Assembly (NCBI GenBank): GCA_003254925.1 | Contig: QANZ01022989.1 | Coordinates: 169,367 to 233,366 of the forward strand | Direction: 5' to 3' | DNA: 64,000 nucleotides | Origin: Chamaecrista fasciculata | Taxonomy: Eukaryota > Streptophyta > Magnoliopsida > Fabales > Fabaceae | Part shown: positions 32,031-43,317 of the stretch, piece by piece | How the letters are laid out: each line of letters begins with the position of its first letter | How positions within the stretch are numbered: position 1 is the first letter of the stretch | Made by a program: the position numbers and the translations under genes | Notes under the pieces: generated by a model | The model's database searches: none | Seen by the model: the letters and a program-made list of their open reading frames with translations, nothing else | Told to the model about the DNA's origin: nothing

Positions 32031-33593
32031 TTAATTATCTGAAAATGTATACTTATAATGATTCTCATCAGCAAATCCCACACTAGGATCTCCTCCATTC
32101 CTAATCACTTCCCTCACTTGCTCTATCCTCTCAAGCATCCCTTTTACTGCTGCATCAAAAGCATCCTCAATTCTCTCTAACTTAGACCTAGGATCTGCAT
32201 AAATTATCCTAGGAATTAGCTTTATTACCTCTTCTCTTAACGCAGATACTTCATCCTCTGAAATCCCCATCAATACTTTTTCAACATTCACATTCTTCCA
32301 ATCTCTCACATCCCTCACTGGTATATACACAGAGTACTTTGTCCTATTCTTGGGTAAAAACCATAAATACTGTGAATAAGCTGTACCTGGATGAAAGAAA
32401 ACCGGAACACAGCCAGCTAACATAGAATCAAAAATGGATCTTCTGGTGTATGAATCACCTGGAGGCTGCAAGCAGAAGACAGATTTCTCAAACACCTTCA
32501 TAACATTAATGGGGTTGTCACATTTCTCCCCATCATCATCACCAATATTGCTGCAATCTATGAATTTGCAAGCACTTGAAGCTCTGCAATGGTCTATGAT
32601 CTTTCCCCTGATGGAATTTTCAAGTTCAGGCCTTGGGGCTCCTGTGAAAGTAAACAAGTATGGTCGTTTTTGGTGTCTGATTTTGCTTTGCCATTGAAGA
32701 ACCTCACTGTCCTTTGAAGGATGGAAGGAAGTTGGGTATGGAATTGCATAGTCATTATTCCAAGAACTAGCTTCTACTGCTAACATAGACATGTTCATAG
32801 ATTCAGGGAGAAACCTGAATTTACTACCCCAATAAGACTCATTGTCAAATTGTCTTCTGAAATCCCAAGAGATTCTGCCTGAAACAAGAAAATGGTCTCT
32901 ACCCATCATTTTCTTCCATTCTGGTTTCCTAGCAAGCCACTGAACAAGATCTAAACCAGAAGAGTCTCTGACAGTGATATTAGAATCCCAGAGGAAACGA
33001 CTCACATCAAGACCAGCATAAAAGGGAACAAAAATTGCAGAAGCAAGAGACGAATCATTAGTCAAGCATTTGTAATTTCTCATCCTATTGTGAAAAATCA
33101 CCTCTAACAAGAACTGATTCGTGGAATACCAACTCCCATTAGTTAAAACCCCTTCAGAATCGTGAATCTCAGGACCTAAACCTTTGTTCTCCATGTAAGG
33201 ACACATATTGGGCTTATCAGTTCCTCTAGTGAGAAACTGGCAATTTTTGAGCAAGTCATGGTTGAACCGACCGGGAAGGTTGTGAACATAAATATATCGA
33301 CCAGTACAAGAAGAATCTGCAATATTACTACTACTGGTCTTGTTCTTGAATGTAAGAAATGGGTTTTCTTGTTTGTTGAGTAAGGAAGTGATCCCATTAA
33401 TGTTGGGACCATCAAAAGTGGCAGAGATGTAATCAAAACAAAGCAGAATAGAGCATAAGAGAAAGGAGATGAGAAATGCAAACCAGAGTTGAAGAGTGAA
33501 CTTGGGGTGCTCCATTTGGCTTTGCTGGGTCAAGAGAGGTGCATCATTGAAGTGTACAACAATATTATCATATGCTTTTGCTTTTAGGGACAA
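32031..33593 (-). CDS. GT47 xyloglucan galactosyltransferase-like protein (MUR3/XLT2 clade)
   Basis: An intronless 520-residue type II membrane protein. A short N-terminal cytosolic part is followed by one transmembrane helix (about residues 32-53, LQLWFAFLISFLLCSILLCF), a stem, and an exostosin (GT47) domain from about residue 97 to 460. Family signatures are GRYIYVHNLPGRFN (98-111), FVPFYAGLDV (188-197), RPYLFTFTGAPRP (310-322), and CLQPPGDSYTRRSIFDSMLAGCVPVFF-type sequence at 374-400, with the conserved Arg and Asp of the nucleotide-sugar region. Such enzymes act in the Golgi; MUR3 and XLT2 add galactose to xyloglucan side chains. Which sugar acceptor this one uses cannot be read from sequence; the GT19/XLT2 group is my best guess. 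A second start at residue 27 (33515) would still keep the membrane helix. Confidence 0.9.
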   Translation of the reverse strand: MSLKAKAYDNIVVHFNDAPLLTQQSQMEHPKFTLQLWFAFLISFLLCSILLCFDYISATFDGPNINGITSLLNKQENPFLTFKNKTSSSNIADSSCTGRYIYVHNLPGRFNHDLLKNCQFLTRGTDKPNMCPYMENKGLGPEIHDSEGVLTNGSWYSTNQFLLEVIFHNRMRNYKCLTNDSSLASAIFVPFYAGLDVSRFLWDSNITVRDSSGLDLVQWLARKPEWKKMMGRDHFLVSGRISWDFRRQFDNESYWGSKFRFLPESMNMSMLAVEASSWNNDYAIPYPTSFHPSKDSEVLQWQSKIRHQKRPYLFTFTGAPRPELENSIRGKIIDHCRASSACKFIDCSNIGDDDGEKCDNPINVMKVFEKSVFCLQPPGDSYTRRSIFDSMLAGCVPVFFHPGTAYSQYLWFLPKNRTKYSVYIPVRDVRDWKNVNVEKVLMGISEDEVSALREEVIKLIPRIIYADPRSKLERIEDAFDAAVKGMLERIEQVREVIRNGGDPSVGFADENHYKYTFSDN

Positions 33594-34066
33594 AGCACAA
33601 AGGTAAGATTTTTCCCTTCATTGAAAAGCCTTTTGGCCGAATAAGTGAAGTGAGTGAAGACTGAAGACTGAGGAAGCCAACGTCGGTTGCGTTAATAGAG
33701 GACAATAATTAGCGGGGACACCCAAATTTCATGGGCCTCTATCTATTTTGGGTTTTTCTTCCTCTACTGTAAAACTTGGAAGAAACAATTGCCAAAACTA
33801 GATATCATATTATTGTCTCTCTATTTCTTCCTTTTCACCCATGTGATCAGAAACAGGCTTATTATATTCTCTTGTGTGCATTTTTGTGAAGAATGAGACT
33901 GAGAGTAAAAAGAACTGGTAGAGAGAAAAAAAAAAAAGAGGGTAAAAAAAGATGAGAACTTTATATATATATTTATCTATTTATTTTTACGCTTTCCAGT
34001 TTTCACCAAAATATTTTTGTAAGCATAATAATTTCTATAAATTTTATCTTAAATGAATAAAAAAAA
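33594..34066. other. Upstream region of the GT47 gene
   Basis: AT-rich DNA between the GT47 start and a fold-back element. It should contain the GT47 promoter on the minus strand. Nothing else is recognisable. Confidence 0.45.
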
Positions 34067-34483
34067 GGCTATGACCTCATTTTGGTCTTTTATGTATAGG
34101 TTAGGATTTCATTTTGGTTCTGCCATTTTTTTTTGGTTGAAAGTGATCTTTTATGCTTATAATATTTTTTTACTTTTAGTTCTAATCTTGTTAGCAAAGA
34201 ATCATAATTAAGCAGAAGAATAACTTATTAATAGTAATTATAACTTTAAATTCCTTGTTTTAGGATTTGAAACGATAAAAATATAATAAATGTTACTCGT
34301 TTGACAATTAAATAAACGTCCTACTTTCAAAATTCGATTTGAACTTGTTCCTATTTGAAGAAAGAAAGAATTTGTTGAAAAATCATGAAAATATAGATGA
34401 CTACTTTGAAAACAAAAAAAAGGTTGTAGGACCAAAGCGAAATTTAGCGCCCATACAAAAAGGACTAAAATGAATTTTTAACC
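34067..34483. mobile_element. Fold-back element with GGYTA ends
   Basis: The left end GGCTATGACCTCATTTTGG and the inverted right end GGTTAAAAATTCATTTTAG are related, and each is followed by a second 'ttcgctttggtcc'-like phrase. The arms are inverted and the centre is AT-rich. Flanks are A-rich and give no clear target duplication. It lies about 250 bp upstream of the SmG start codon. Confidence 0.6.
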
Positions 34484-34636
34484 AAAAATAAAAATCTATA
34501 AGTAAGCATGAAGCGTAGAACCGGAACCGGCCATCCCCGGTCATGGTTTTTATTTTATGACGCAGACCGGAAACGGTTTGTTCGAACCTTTCGGCAAAAC
34601 AAAAATAAAACCGGTTCAGCGACGAGGATTCGCCAA

Positions 34637-34645
34637 TTAGGGTTT
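34637..34645 (-). promoter_or_regulatory. telo-box (AAACCCTAA) in the SmG leader/promoter
   Basis: The plus strand reads TTAGGGTTT, the reverse complement of the telo-box AAACCCTAA, 84 bp before the SmG start codon. Telo-boxes are common near the transcription start of plant genes for ribosomes, translation and RNA machinery. Role here inferred from position only. Confidence 0.5.
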
Positions 34646-34728
34646 TGGGTGAGGAAGAAAAAAGTTTCTAGTCCCCCATATAACTATACAAGTGTTCGTC
34701 TCTTATCGGAAAACCCATCATCATCACC

Positions 34729-36293
34729 ATGAGCAGATCAGGCCAGCCACCAGATCTCAAGAAGTAAGCATTGCTTTCTTTCATTCCTCTCTATTTCTCT
34801 TCCGTTATCATATTCCTTCTGTATATCATGTTATTTTACTGAAACTTTTTTTTTCCCCTTTTTTTATACCTTCTCCTTTGCGTTTGTGGTATGCGACAGG
34901 TACATGGACAAAAAACTTCAAAGTAAGTTCTTTTTTTTTTTGTTCTTTCAATGGCTTCGTTGATTGCACCTCTTAGTTCTCTATAATCAGTTTCCGCTCT
35001 CGTCATAAAATGAGGCCTAATGTTGTGTTCCTTCCAAATTTGTTTGTCAATTGGAATTTTGATGAGTTTTGATGAGACAGCTTGCTGGCTGCTTCAAATG
35101 TGCATCTGGATGTAATTGGTTATAGAAATATTAGCCACAAATATCAGCTTTCAGTTTCACGTTTATTCTCTGAAACAAATAGAAATTAACACATTCAGTT
35201 AGTAATCTTATTTGATTATGTAGTTCCAAGTACTTGTTTCTGCCTTGTTTCAGTTTCATCGCACAAATAAGACATAAATGTCAACTAGTGATGACATTAC
35301 AAAAAAGTAATCTTGACTCTTGACAAACTTGTATTTAAAACATAATGCTTCTCTTACTTCTTTATTTTTTTTTTTATGGAAATGCTTCTCTTACTTTTAG
35401 TGTAAAAGAGTCATAATGTAGAACCCAAGTATACAATGTGAAATTTGAGGGCAAAATAAAACAAAAAAAATTCTTAGACCAAGATGACCATGAGAGAACT
35501 GTGTATTTTACCCTACATCATATGGAGCTTGAAAGTTGAAATATGCTACCCAAATTAGTGTTGGCAATGAAAAAAGTGCTGAAATTTATAGAACCTCTGG
35601 CTATCTTTTAGTTAGAAGAAGAACAATGCTTTCTACATCACTTCACTTTGGGTGCATCTAAGTCGCACGTAAACTTTTAATGGGGTTTCCTATCTGGAAT
35701 CCTACCTCACCTCATTGCCTAGCTCTCATCCGCCTTTTACATCATTGCTACTAACCTGTTTGATTATTTGAAGTGTGCTCTAGTGATTTCTTTTTATTTT
35801 TGAACTGCATAACATTCTTCATATTTGACATCTCTGGTTTCTGTTTTCCGAATTCTACTATAATTATCTTCATCATCATACACACATACCTATATATTGG
35901 CCAGAAAAAAAGTGTTCAAATATTTGAAGTTTTAAAAACCATGGCAGTTTTTTCCTTTTTTCATTTAAAGAAAACCTTGATAAGCCTGTTAACTTAAAAC
36001 TCAATTCTTAACACATGCTGCTTCTTTGTAGTCAAGCTGAATGCAAATCGGATGATCATTGGCACTCTAAGGGGGTTTGACCAGTTCATGAATTTAGTTG
36101 TCGACAATACTGTGGAAGTGAATGGCAACGAGAAAAACGATATAGGCATGGTGGTGGGTTCCCTTCTTTTTACACTTTCATTTGAATGCTCAATTTATTG
36201 GATTTTGCTAATTTCCCCTAATTGATGCAGGTGATCAGAGGAAATAGTGTTGTCACTGTAGAGGCACTTGAACCTGTGAACAGGGCACAGTGA
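34729..36293 (+). CDS. SNRPG: Small nuclear ribonucleoprotein G (SmG)
   Basis: Four exons (34729-34763, 34900-34922, 36032-36153, 36231-36293) join to 80 residues. The sequence is a complete Sm fold: PPDLKKYMDKKLQ (N-terminal helix and start of Sm1), NRMIIGTLRGFDQFMNLVVDN (Sm1 with the conserved Gly-FD-FMN-Val/Ile) and GMVVIRGNSVVTVEALE (Sm2 with IRG). SmG is one of seven Sm proteins forming the ring on U1, U2, U4 and U5 snRNAs in the spliceosome. Length (80 against 76-80 in other eukaryotes) and the lack of a tail are normal. The second exon is only 23 bp; the 1.1-kb second intron splits the Sm1 region. The start follows a leader with a telo-box. LSM7 is related, but the FMNLVVD and GMVVIRGNS segments favour SmG. 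Confidence 0.95.
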
Positions 36294-37580
36294 TGTAGCA
36301 TAGTTTACATATATAACCTGTAATGGTGGTTCTTGAGATTTGAGAGGGTCATGTTAGTCCCTAATCTTTGGCACCAAATTCTACCTTGCAATTTTCACAT
36401 TTGGTTGCAAACATTCCATCGTGTGATCTTGTCTAACATGTTGATATGTGGCATACTTGATTAGTCAACAATCTAATGAACTTTGAACAACTAGCTTTTG
36501 ATATTTTACACTTAATGCATAATGTCATATTACCTCTATTTTTATGCATGTAAATTATTTTTGAAACTCTTTCGTAAATATTGTAACTTGTAAGGCATTT
36601 GTATTAAAAATGATCTCAACTTAAAAAGCAAGTTTTTTATTTTAATATGTAATTTTATTTTTATTAATTATGAAAAAGACTGAAAAAAAAAATGCCCGTG
36701 TTTCATTTTGAATTTTCTCTCAATTATCTTTGAAATTTCCTCTAAATATTTACAACTTCAAAAGTGTAGTACTCAGGTGGCTCCTAGAACTCTCTTAAGC
36801 AATATACAACTTGGTTATCTTACTTTTTATACATCAATTGAAACATATGTATTTACAGTATGTATGATTCCCCTTAAACAGATGTACAATGCATTTACAC
36901 TACATACTCATGAAAGACATTTTCCATACTTACATTCGCACCTTCAAAAAGAAAAACAAAAAGTCATGATACCTATATGCACATCATACAATAGCAGCAC
37001 TTAATGCATTCTATTAAAAAAGAAAACCCCAAAAAATTGCCAGCCTAACTGGCTAGCATAATATCATGGTCCTCCAACAATTTTGGTGTCAAAGATTCGG
37101 TATTGTCTACTCTTCGTGTAGTAAGACTTAAAGCACACTTGCACCTATGGTGGATTTCTTAAAGCACTCTGTCCCTGTATTATCATCATCAATTGGTGTT
37201 ACTCCAACTAATAAATTCATTTCATCTTTGAAAATGTTATTGTGTAGACATCAAATAGGGTTTCCTGTCATAATGACAATAATAAGAAATGATCAGCCAG
37301 CCACACAGAATATGGATGACAAAGTAATATAAAAGACTGGTCAATGGGAAATTTCCACTCAACATTCCTAGGCAAGAACGAACTCTTAACTTTAAAATAC
37401 CAAACGAAACAAACTACCAACAGCTGTGTACATTCATGTTAATGTAAAGAAACATCAAACATCCATCCCATTATATCTGGGTCTAATGAGTAATTAGTAT
37501 GATGCTACTAGTCAAACATACACTTGAATTTAGCAGTCACCTAGGATGCATAAATTCAATAAGCATCAATTATTCAATTT
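36294..37580. other. SmG 3' flank and a duplicated non-coding segment
   Basis: After the SmG 3' end the DNA is AT-rich. Roughly 36800-37475 recurs in the same orientation at 41795-42180 on the other side of the PGK gene. Shared phrases are 'tacaacttggttatctt', 'tggatttcttaaag', 'atcaaatagggtttcctgtc' and 'cattcctaggcaagaac'. I do not recognise a gene in either copy. Confidence 0.55.
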
Positions 37581-37599
37581 AAAGAGAGCTAGAAATCAA

Positions 37600-37775
37600 C
37601 CAAGCTTGTTCAGTCTAGTGGTCGAGCTCACTAGGTTGCTTAAGCAAGATCAGAGGTTTGAATCCTGCCTTGTGTATGCACCAACTAATTAGCCAGCGAT
37701 AGATCTTTTAATGGAGTACAGATCCACAAATGATTAGTTTTTGACCTATCGAACCGTAGATACCTTAGAAAAAAA
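37600..37775 (+). mobile_element. tRNA-derived SINE with 19-bp target duplication
   Basis: The element begins with a tRNA-like part: an A-box-like 'ctagtggtcgagctc' and a B-box-like 'ggtttgaatcctgcc' about 40 bp later. A tRNA-unrelated body ends in 'taccttag' and a run of A. A perfect 19-bp direct repeat AAAGAGAGCTAGAAATCAA flanks it (37581-37599 and 37776-37794). These are the hallmarks of a SINE inserted in plus orientation. Family not identified. Confidence 0.9.
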
Positions 37776-37901
37776 AAAGAGAGCTAGAAATCAAGAGAAA
37801 GAGGGAGTGAAAAGTAATGACCAGGATAAATTAGTCTTTTTCCTCTTATAATTAAGAGCATCACTGCAGAAAATTTTCACAAATATTAAAAGGAAATGAG
37901 G

Positions 37902-38566
37902 TAAAGTACTATTTGGTCCCTCCTTTTTCACACTTTGAACTATTTGGTCTCTACATTTTTGAAATAGACTATTTGGTCCCTCATTTTTCACACTTTGATA
38001 CTATTTGGTCCCTGCATTTTTGAAATAGACTATTTCGTCCCTTGTTAATCACAAATGTCAACTCGTTAGTCCCTCTAACCTATATTTGTTACTAACAGTG
38101 ATGACTTGGCCGTTAAATGCTTACATGACACTGTTAAATGCCACTTTGTCATCCTAGTTACCAAAAAAAATTGAACCGGGCCAAAATTAAAAATTAAGCC
38201 AGACCCATTTGTATTAAAATGTGATGGATATATTTTGGTGACTCCATTTTTAGCTGCAAATGGGTCTGTCTCAATTTTTTATTTTGGCCCGGTTCAGTTT
38301 ATTTTGGTGATTAGAATGACAAAGTGGCATTTAACAGTGTCATGTAAGTATTTAACAACCAAGTCATCACTATTAGTAACAGATTTAGGTTAGAGGAACT
38401 AACGAGTTGACATTTGTGATTAATAAGGGACCAAATAGTCTATTTCAAAAATGCAGGGATCAAATAGTATCAAAGTGTGAAAAATGAGGGACCAAATAGT
38501 CTATTTCAAAACTGTAGGGACCAAATAGTTCAAAGTGTGAAAAAGGAGGGACCAAATAGTACTTTA
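37902..38566. mobile_element. Fold-back element just upstream of PGK
   Basis: Long, nearly perfect inverted arms; both ends read TAAAGTACTATTTGGTCCCT inward. Each arm carries several 'atttggtccct...cacactttga' units, and the inner arms pair again ('catttaacagtgtcatgtaag' type phrases). No coding capacity and no convincing target duplication. The right end lies 173 bp before the PGK start codon, so the element occupies the region where the PGK promoter would normally be. Confidence 0.8.
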
Positions 38567-38739
38567 AATAACAAAGAGAATAGCTGACTAACATTCCCAT
38601 ATCCTTCTTGTCTTCGCTTATTGTTAGGTCTCTTTGGAACACATTCTAAAATTTTCATTTCTTACATCTCCGAACTTGTGTGGCGTGATTTGCAACTTTG
38701 TAAGTTCTGATCGGTTTGGTCGACGTGCTAGGTTTTCCA

Positions 38740-41134
38740 ATGGCGACTAAGAGAAGCGTGAGTACCTTGAAGGAGGCTGATTTGAAGGGCAAAAGAGTAT
38801 TTGTGAGGGTTGATCTGAACGTTCCTTTGGATGATAACAGCAAAATCACCGATGACACCAGAATCCGTGCAGCTGTACCCACTATCAAGTACCTCGTGGG
38901 CTATGGTGCTAAGGTCATCTTGTCCAGTCACTTGGTATGCTTCCACATTCATCCTTTCTTTCTGCTTAATTAATGCCTGCTCTTCAATGTTTGGGTTTGC
39001 CTTGCTTTTTCTTGATTAAATTTCGATTCTCGATTAACTCACTTGGATTTACGTTCTCGTTCTCGATCATGTTTCGTCATTAGATTGGTTATTCGCTAAT
39101 ATTTGGTGCTTGACTGGGAATTTCGATTATTTGCATGATATGTTATTTTCAAATATATTGGAAGGTTGATATGATCTCTTCGATTCTGCGTTGTTTTCTT
39201 ATTATTGATCGGAATGGCCATTGTGATATGAAGCTGTATCAATTGCTTGAAGTTTCATGCATTTAGTTCAATCCTGAAATCAGCTAATTTAGATTTGTCG
39301 ATTCATTAGCAACATGTGAAGTTGACTTTTCCATGTATTGCTGTATCCAGGGACGTCCAAAGGGTGTAACTCCTAAGTACAGCTTAAAGCCCCTCGTGCC
39401 GAGGCTCTCTGAACTTCTCGGAGTTGAGGTGTGCCATCTTCACTGCTCCGTTTTGTCTTGGGTTTTCTTTTCTGTAGAAATTAATAGTTTTCACTTGCTC
39501 AGTCTGTTTTGTTGTAATCTTTTTATTTTCTCTTTATAATAGGTTAAGATGGCAAGTGACTGTATTGGGGAGGAAGTTGAAAAATTAGTTGCTCAACTTC
39601 CGGAAGGTGGTGTCTTGCTTCTTGAGAACGTGAGGTTCTACAAGGAGGAAGAGAAGAATGATCCTGAATTTGCAAAGAAGTTAGCTTCTCTCGCAGATCT
39701 CTACGTGAATGATGCGTTTGGCACTGCTCACAGAGCTCATGCTTCGACAGAAGGAGTGGCTAAATACTTGAAGCCTGCTGTTGCTGGATTTCTTATGCAG
39801 AAGGTATGCATAGGGTAACGGTCAATCTAATCCTCTGTTCTGTAAAGCCTGCTGTTGATTATGGTTAATTTGGCTCTGATTGAGATTCAAATTCCTTCAG
39901 CCTTCGAGATGACACCAGAACTCAGTGGTAACTTTTAATTGTTTCAGGAGCTCGACTATCTAGTTGGAGCTGTGGCTAACCCTAAGAGACCATTTGCAGC
40001 TATTGTTGGTGGGTCTAAGGTTTCCACCAAGATTAGCGTTATTGAATCTTTGCTGGAGAAGGTTAATATTTTGTTGCTTGGTGGAGGGATGATCTTCACC
40101 TTTTATAAGGCCCAGGGTTATTCCGTTGGGTCATCTCTTGTGGAGGAAGACAAACTCGATCTTGCAACTTCACTTCTTGAAAAGGCTAAGGCTAAAGGGG
40201 TAGCCCTATTACTTCCAACTGATGTGGTCATAGCTGACAAGTTTGCTGCTGATGCCAACAGCAAGGTACTGTCTTTTCCTTCAAAGTTGTGACTAATATT
40301 GTATTATTTGATTATTTATAATATTATATACATACCCTTTCTCTTTGAGTTGCATACACAACTGATATCGGGACACACAACCATGGAGTTATATACACTT
40401 GCAGAACGCTGCATTTAGAAACTTTGTGGAATATTGATATGTTGACTGACTGCTATGTTATCTGAAATGAGGATATATTAGAACATTGAAGATGATGCCA
40501 CTAACATTGTGTATACACACTGCAAAATACTGCACTTGGGAATTCTGAGTTCATTAATAATTTATTTGTTGATGTACATTTCTTTGAAAGCTAAACTATC
40601 TGTTATAGCGAAATTATTAGACTTATCATTTGTATTGGTGTGATCATACTGGTGATTTGATCCTTGAGAAACACCTAAAGCTTTATGTACATGTGTACAG
40701 GTTGTGCCAGCATCAGGCATCCCAGATGGGTGGATGGGATTGGATATTGGACCGGATGCTATCAAAACATTTAGTGAGACTTTGGATAAGACTCAGACCA
40801 TCATTTGGAATGGACCAATGGGTGTTTTCGAGTTTGACAAGTTTGCAGTAGGAACTGAGGTATGAACAATGTCAAAGTTACCATTATGTTAAGTTCTTTG
40901 GCTACAATCGGAATTACAACATTTCTCTTTTCTGTGCAGGCCATAGCCAAGAAATTGGCAGAGCTTAGTGGCAAGGGGGTGACTACCATCATTGGAGGAG
41001 GTGACTCGGTTGCTGCTGTGGAGAAGGTTGGTCTTGCTGAGAAGATGAGCCATATCTCTACTGGTGGTGGTGCTAGCTTAGAACTTCTTGAGGGTAAGCC
41101 ACTCCCTGGAGTCCTTGCTCTTAATGATGCTTAA
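38740..41134 (+). CDS. PGK: Cytosolic phosphoglycerate kinase
   Basis: Six exons (38740-38934, 39351-39428, 39543-39803, 39948-40265, 40701-40859, 40940-41134) give 401 residues, the standard length of the cytosolic plant enzyme. It converts 1,3-bisphosphoglycerate and ADP to 3-phosphoglycerate and ATP in glycolysis. The PGK signature [10 protein letters not shown] (20-29), SSHLGRPKG (62-70), the substrate-binding [13 protein letters not shown], the nucleotide-domain [33 protein letters not shown] (356-363) and STGGGASLE are all intact. There is no transit peptide before [10 protein letters not shown], so this is the cytosolic rather than the plastid isoform. Promoter space is tight: a fold-back element ends 173 bp upstream. 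Confidence 0.97.
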
Positions 41135-43200
41135 GCCAAGATAATCAGATAGGCCAGTTGTTTTGGTGTGTTTTGTGCTGTACTGTGGTTGGGTTTCAAC
41201 CAATTTTGGAATTGAAGTACAATAGAGTTGCTTTTGTAGAGGCCAGTATAGGATGGGTTTTAGAATAAGAGCCTTTTGTGAAATTCATGGCGATGTATTG
41301 CTCTTGGTTAAAATTTTCCCAATCAATGTTTATGCCAAAGCACGAGTTTGGTATGTGTTCTGATATTATATGATCCTGAATATCTAAATAATTAATGTCT
41401 TCATGAGAGATATTCAATATTCGCGGTTATAATAGAAGAAAAATATATCCAAAGTAGTCAGAGATGAACCATTGGAGATTTTCGTTCTCTGAGGAAGTCG
41501 AATAGAAAAGTTATTTAGTTGATCCCATTCAGAGAAACACTGAAAAGTGACAATTATTTAACCAAAATATGAATATAACAATTAACGTAATATATCTACA
41601 ATTTCATTCATTTCCTTTAGGGGTGTTAGGAGAAGAAAAGAAATGGACAAGAATATATGGATCTCAATTGCTTATTATTAAATTAATTGACTCATTCTTT
41701 TGTAGCAAAGCACGTATAAATAATCCTTTTTAACTGCGATATACAAAGTAAAGAATATGGTGCACTAATTTCAAATTTTACTGTATTAGCACAATGTACA
41801 ACTTGGTTATCTTTGTATACATCTTTTGAAACAAATGCATTTACAGTATGTGGATACCCATTGAACTGATGTCCTACGTGCAAATCGTTTCCATACTTAC
41901 ATTTGCACCCATTGTGGATTTCTTAAAGAACTCTCTGTCCCTATATCACTTAATTACTGTTACTCCAAGTAATAAATTCATTCTTTCTGTCAAAATGCTA
42001 TTGGGTGGATGGCCATCAAATAGGGTTTCCTGTCATATAAGACTCATCAATGGGAAATGTTGGCTCTACTACATTCCTAGGCAAGAACACACTCTTCTTT
42101 CACATACCAAATGAAACAATTTACCAACAACTGCGTACATTCATGTTGATGTAAGAAACAACCATCCCATCGCCTCTAATTCAATAATATGGATATTTAA
42201 ATGCAATCAGATTCTTAAAAATTAATAAGATTTAAGGAACTTGCCAAAAATTGTACAACAATGAAAGGGTTGAATTTTCTTCTTACCCCATCCTCAGCGA
42301 CAGATACCATAACAAAGAGTCACTTGAATCCCACCATAAAGAAAGAATCAAGTATGGTTCTAACTGGATCTAATTTATGCATTTAACCAAAGAATTAATC
42401 AATTATTTAAATTATTGCTCCATTAAATTTCCTAATTAATCAATTCAAGTATATTCCAGTGTGTTCGGAATTAAACATTTATAATAAACCAAATCATAGA
42501 AAAATGGGAATAAATATAAAAACATGCATTGAATCAATTGTTCAATTATTTTCCAAATTGAAGGTATATATGGTAGTGATTCGTTCATCAGTACAATTAA
42601 AGGAAAACAAAATATATAATTCCGAGTTTCATATCTAAATATTTCTCCGAAGGAAAACAAAAAGAAATTATAGAACATAATGGCCTTATTCGAGCACAAT
42701 GTGAAGATAAAATAGTATTCATACTTGAAACAAGAGAAATATAACCATATATTTAGTAGCCAAAGACTAATAGTAAAACTTATTATGGATCAAAATAGAA
42801 CTTTTCAGAAACATTAAAGATCAAAACAGAATAAAAAAAATTAGGGACTAAAGAAAAACTTGAGGTAAACATTAGATACCAAAATAAGATTTTGGCCTAA
42901 ATACAAATACATGCATTTAATCAATTGTTTAAATATTTCATAAAATATAGGATATAGAGTTATGATCACTTGATAATTAATAGAATAAAAGAAAACTAAT
43001 ATAGTAGAATTTCAAATTTTATTTCTATACGTGCAAATATTTATCTGATGGAATCATTTTAAAAAATGGATAGATTATATGTATTGTGCTTATTGGATAA
43101 CAATATGAATATATGAGTTATTACAAGGAGAGTGAATGAAAACTAAAGATGTGAATCAATTTATTACAATATGATTCATGCACTAAAAGTGTTTCATCTA
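41135..43200. other. PGK 3' flank, duplicated segment and polygalacturonase upstream repeats
   Basis: No gene seen. About 41795-42180 is a second copy of 36800-37475. At 42308 'ataacaaagagtcacttg' recurs at 46620. Two blocks, about 42500-42720 and 42900-43000, share 'catgcatt...aatcaattgtt' phrases with 45795-45960 and, inverted, with 62400-62460. These look like repeated polygalacturonase upstream DNA. Confidence 0.55.
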
Positions 43201-43210
43201 CAAAATTATG

Positions 43211-43218
43211 TATATAAG
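43211..43218 (+). promoter_or_regulatory. Likely TATA box of polygalacturonase 1
   Basis: TATATAAG lies 107 bp before the start codon, in a block ('attatgtatataagtagatg') that closely matches the promoter of the intact polygalacturonase 3 on the other strand ('attatgtataaatagatg'). Conservation between paralogues supports function. Confidence 0.6.
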
Positions 43219-43317
43219 TAGATGGTCTTGGCACACACCATCACAAGCAAAAATAGCATTCTTTCCCGCTTTCTAAACTCAAGATTTTTTTAATAATTTC
43301 CAAAATCCTCAAAGAAT

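Noticed and set aside
37147..37332. Small gene in the repeated segment before PGK
   Set aside because: The frame is not kept in the second copy (41848 onward) and the peptide matches no family I know.
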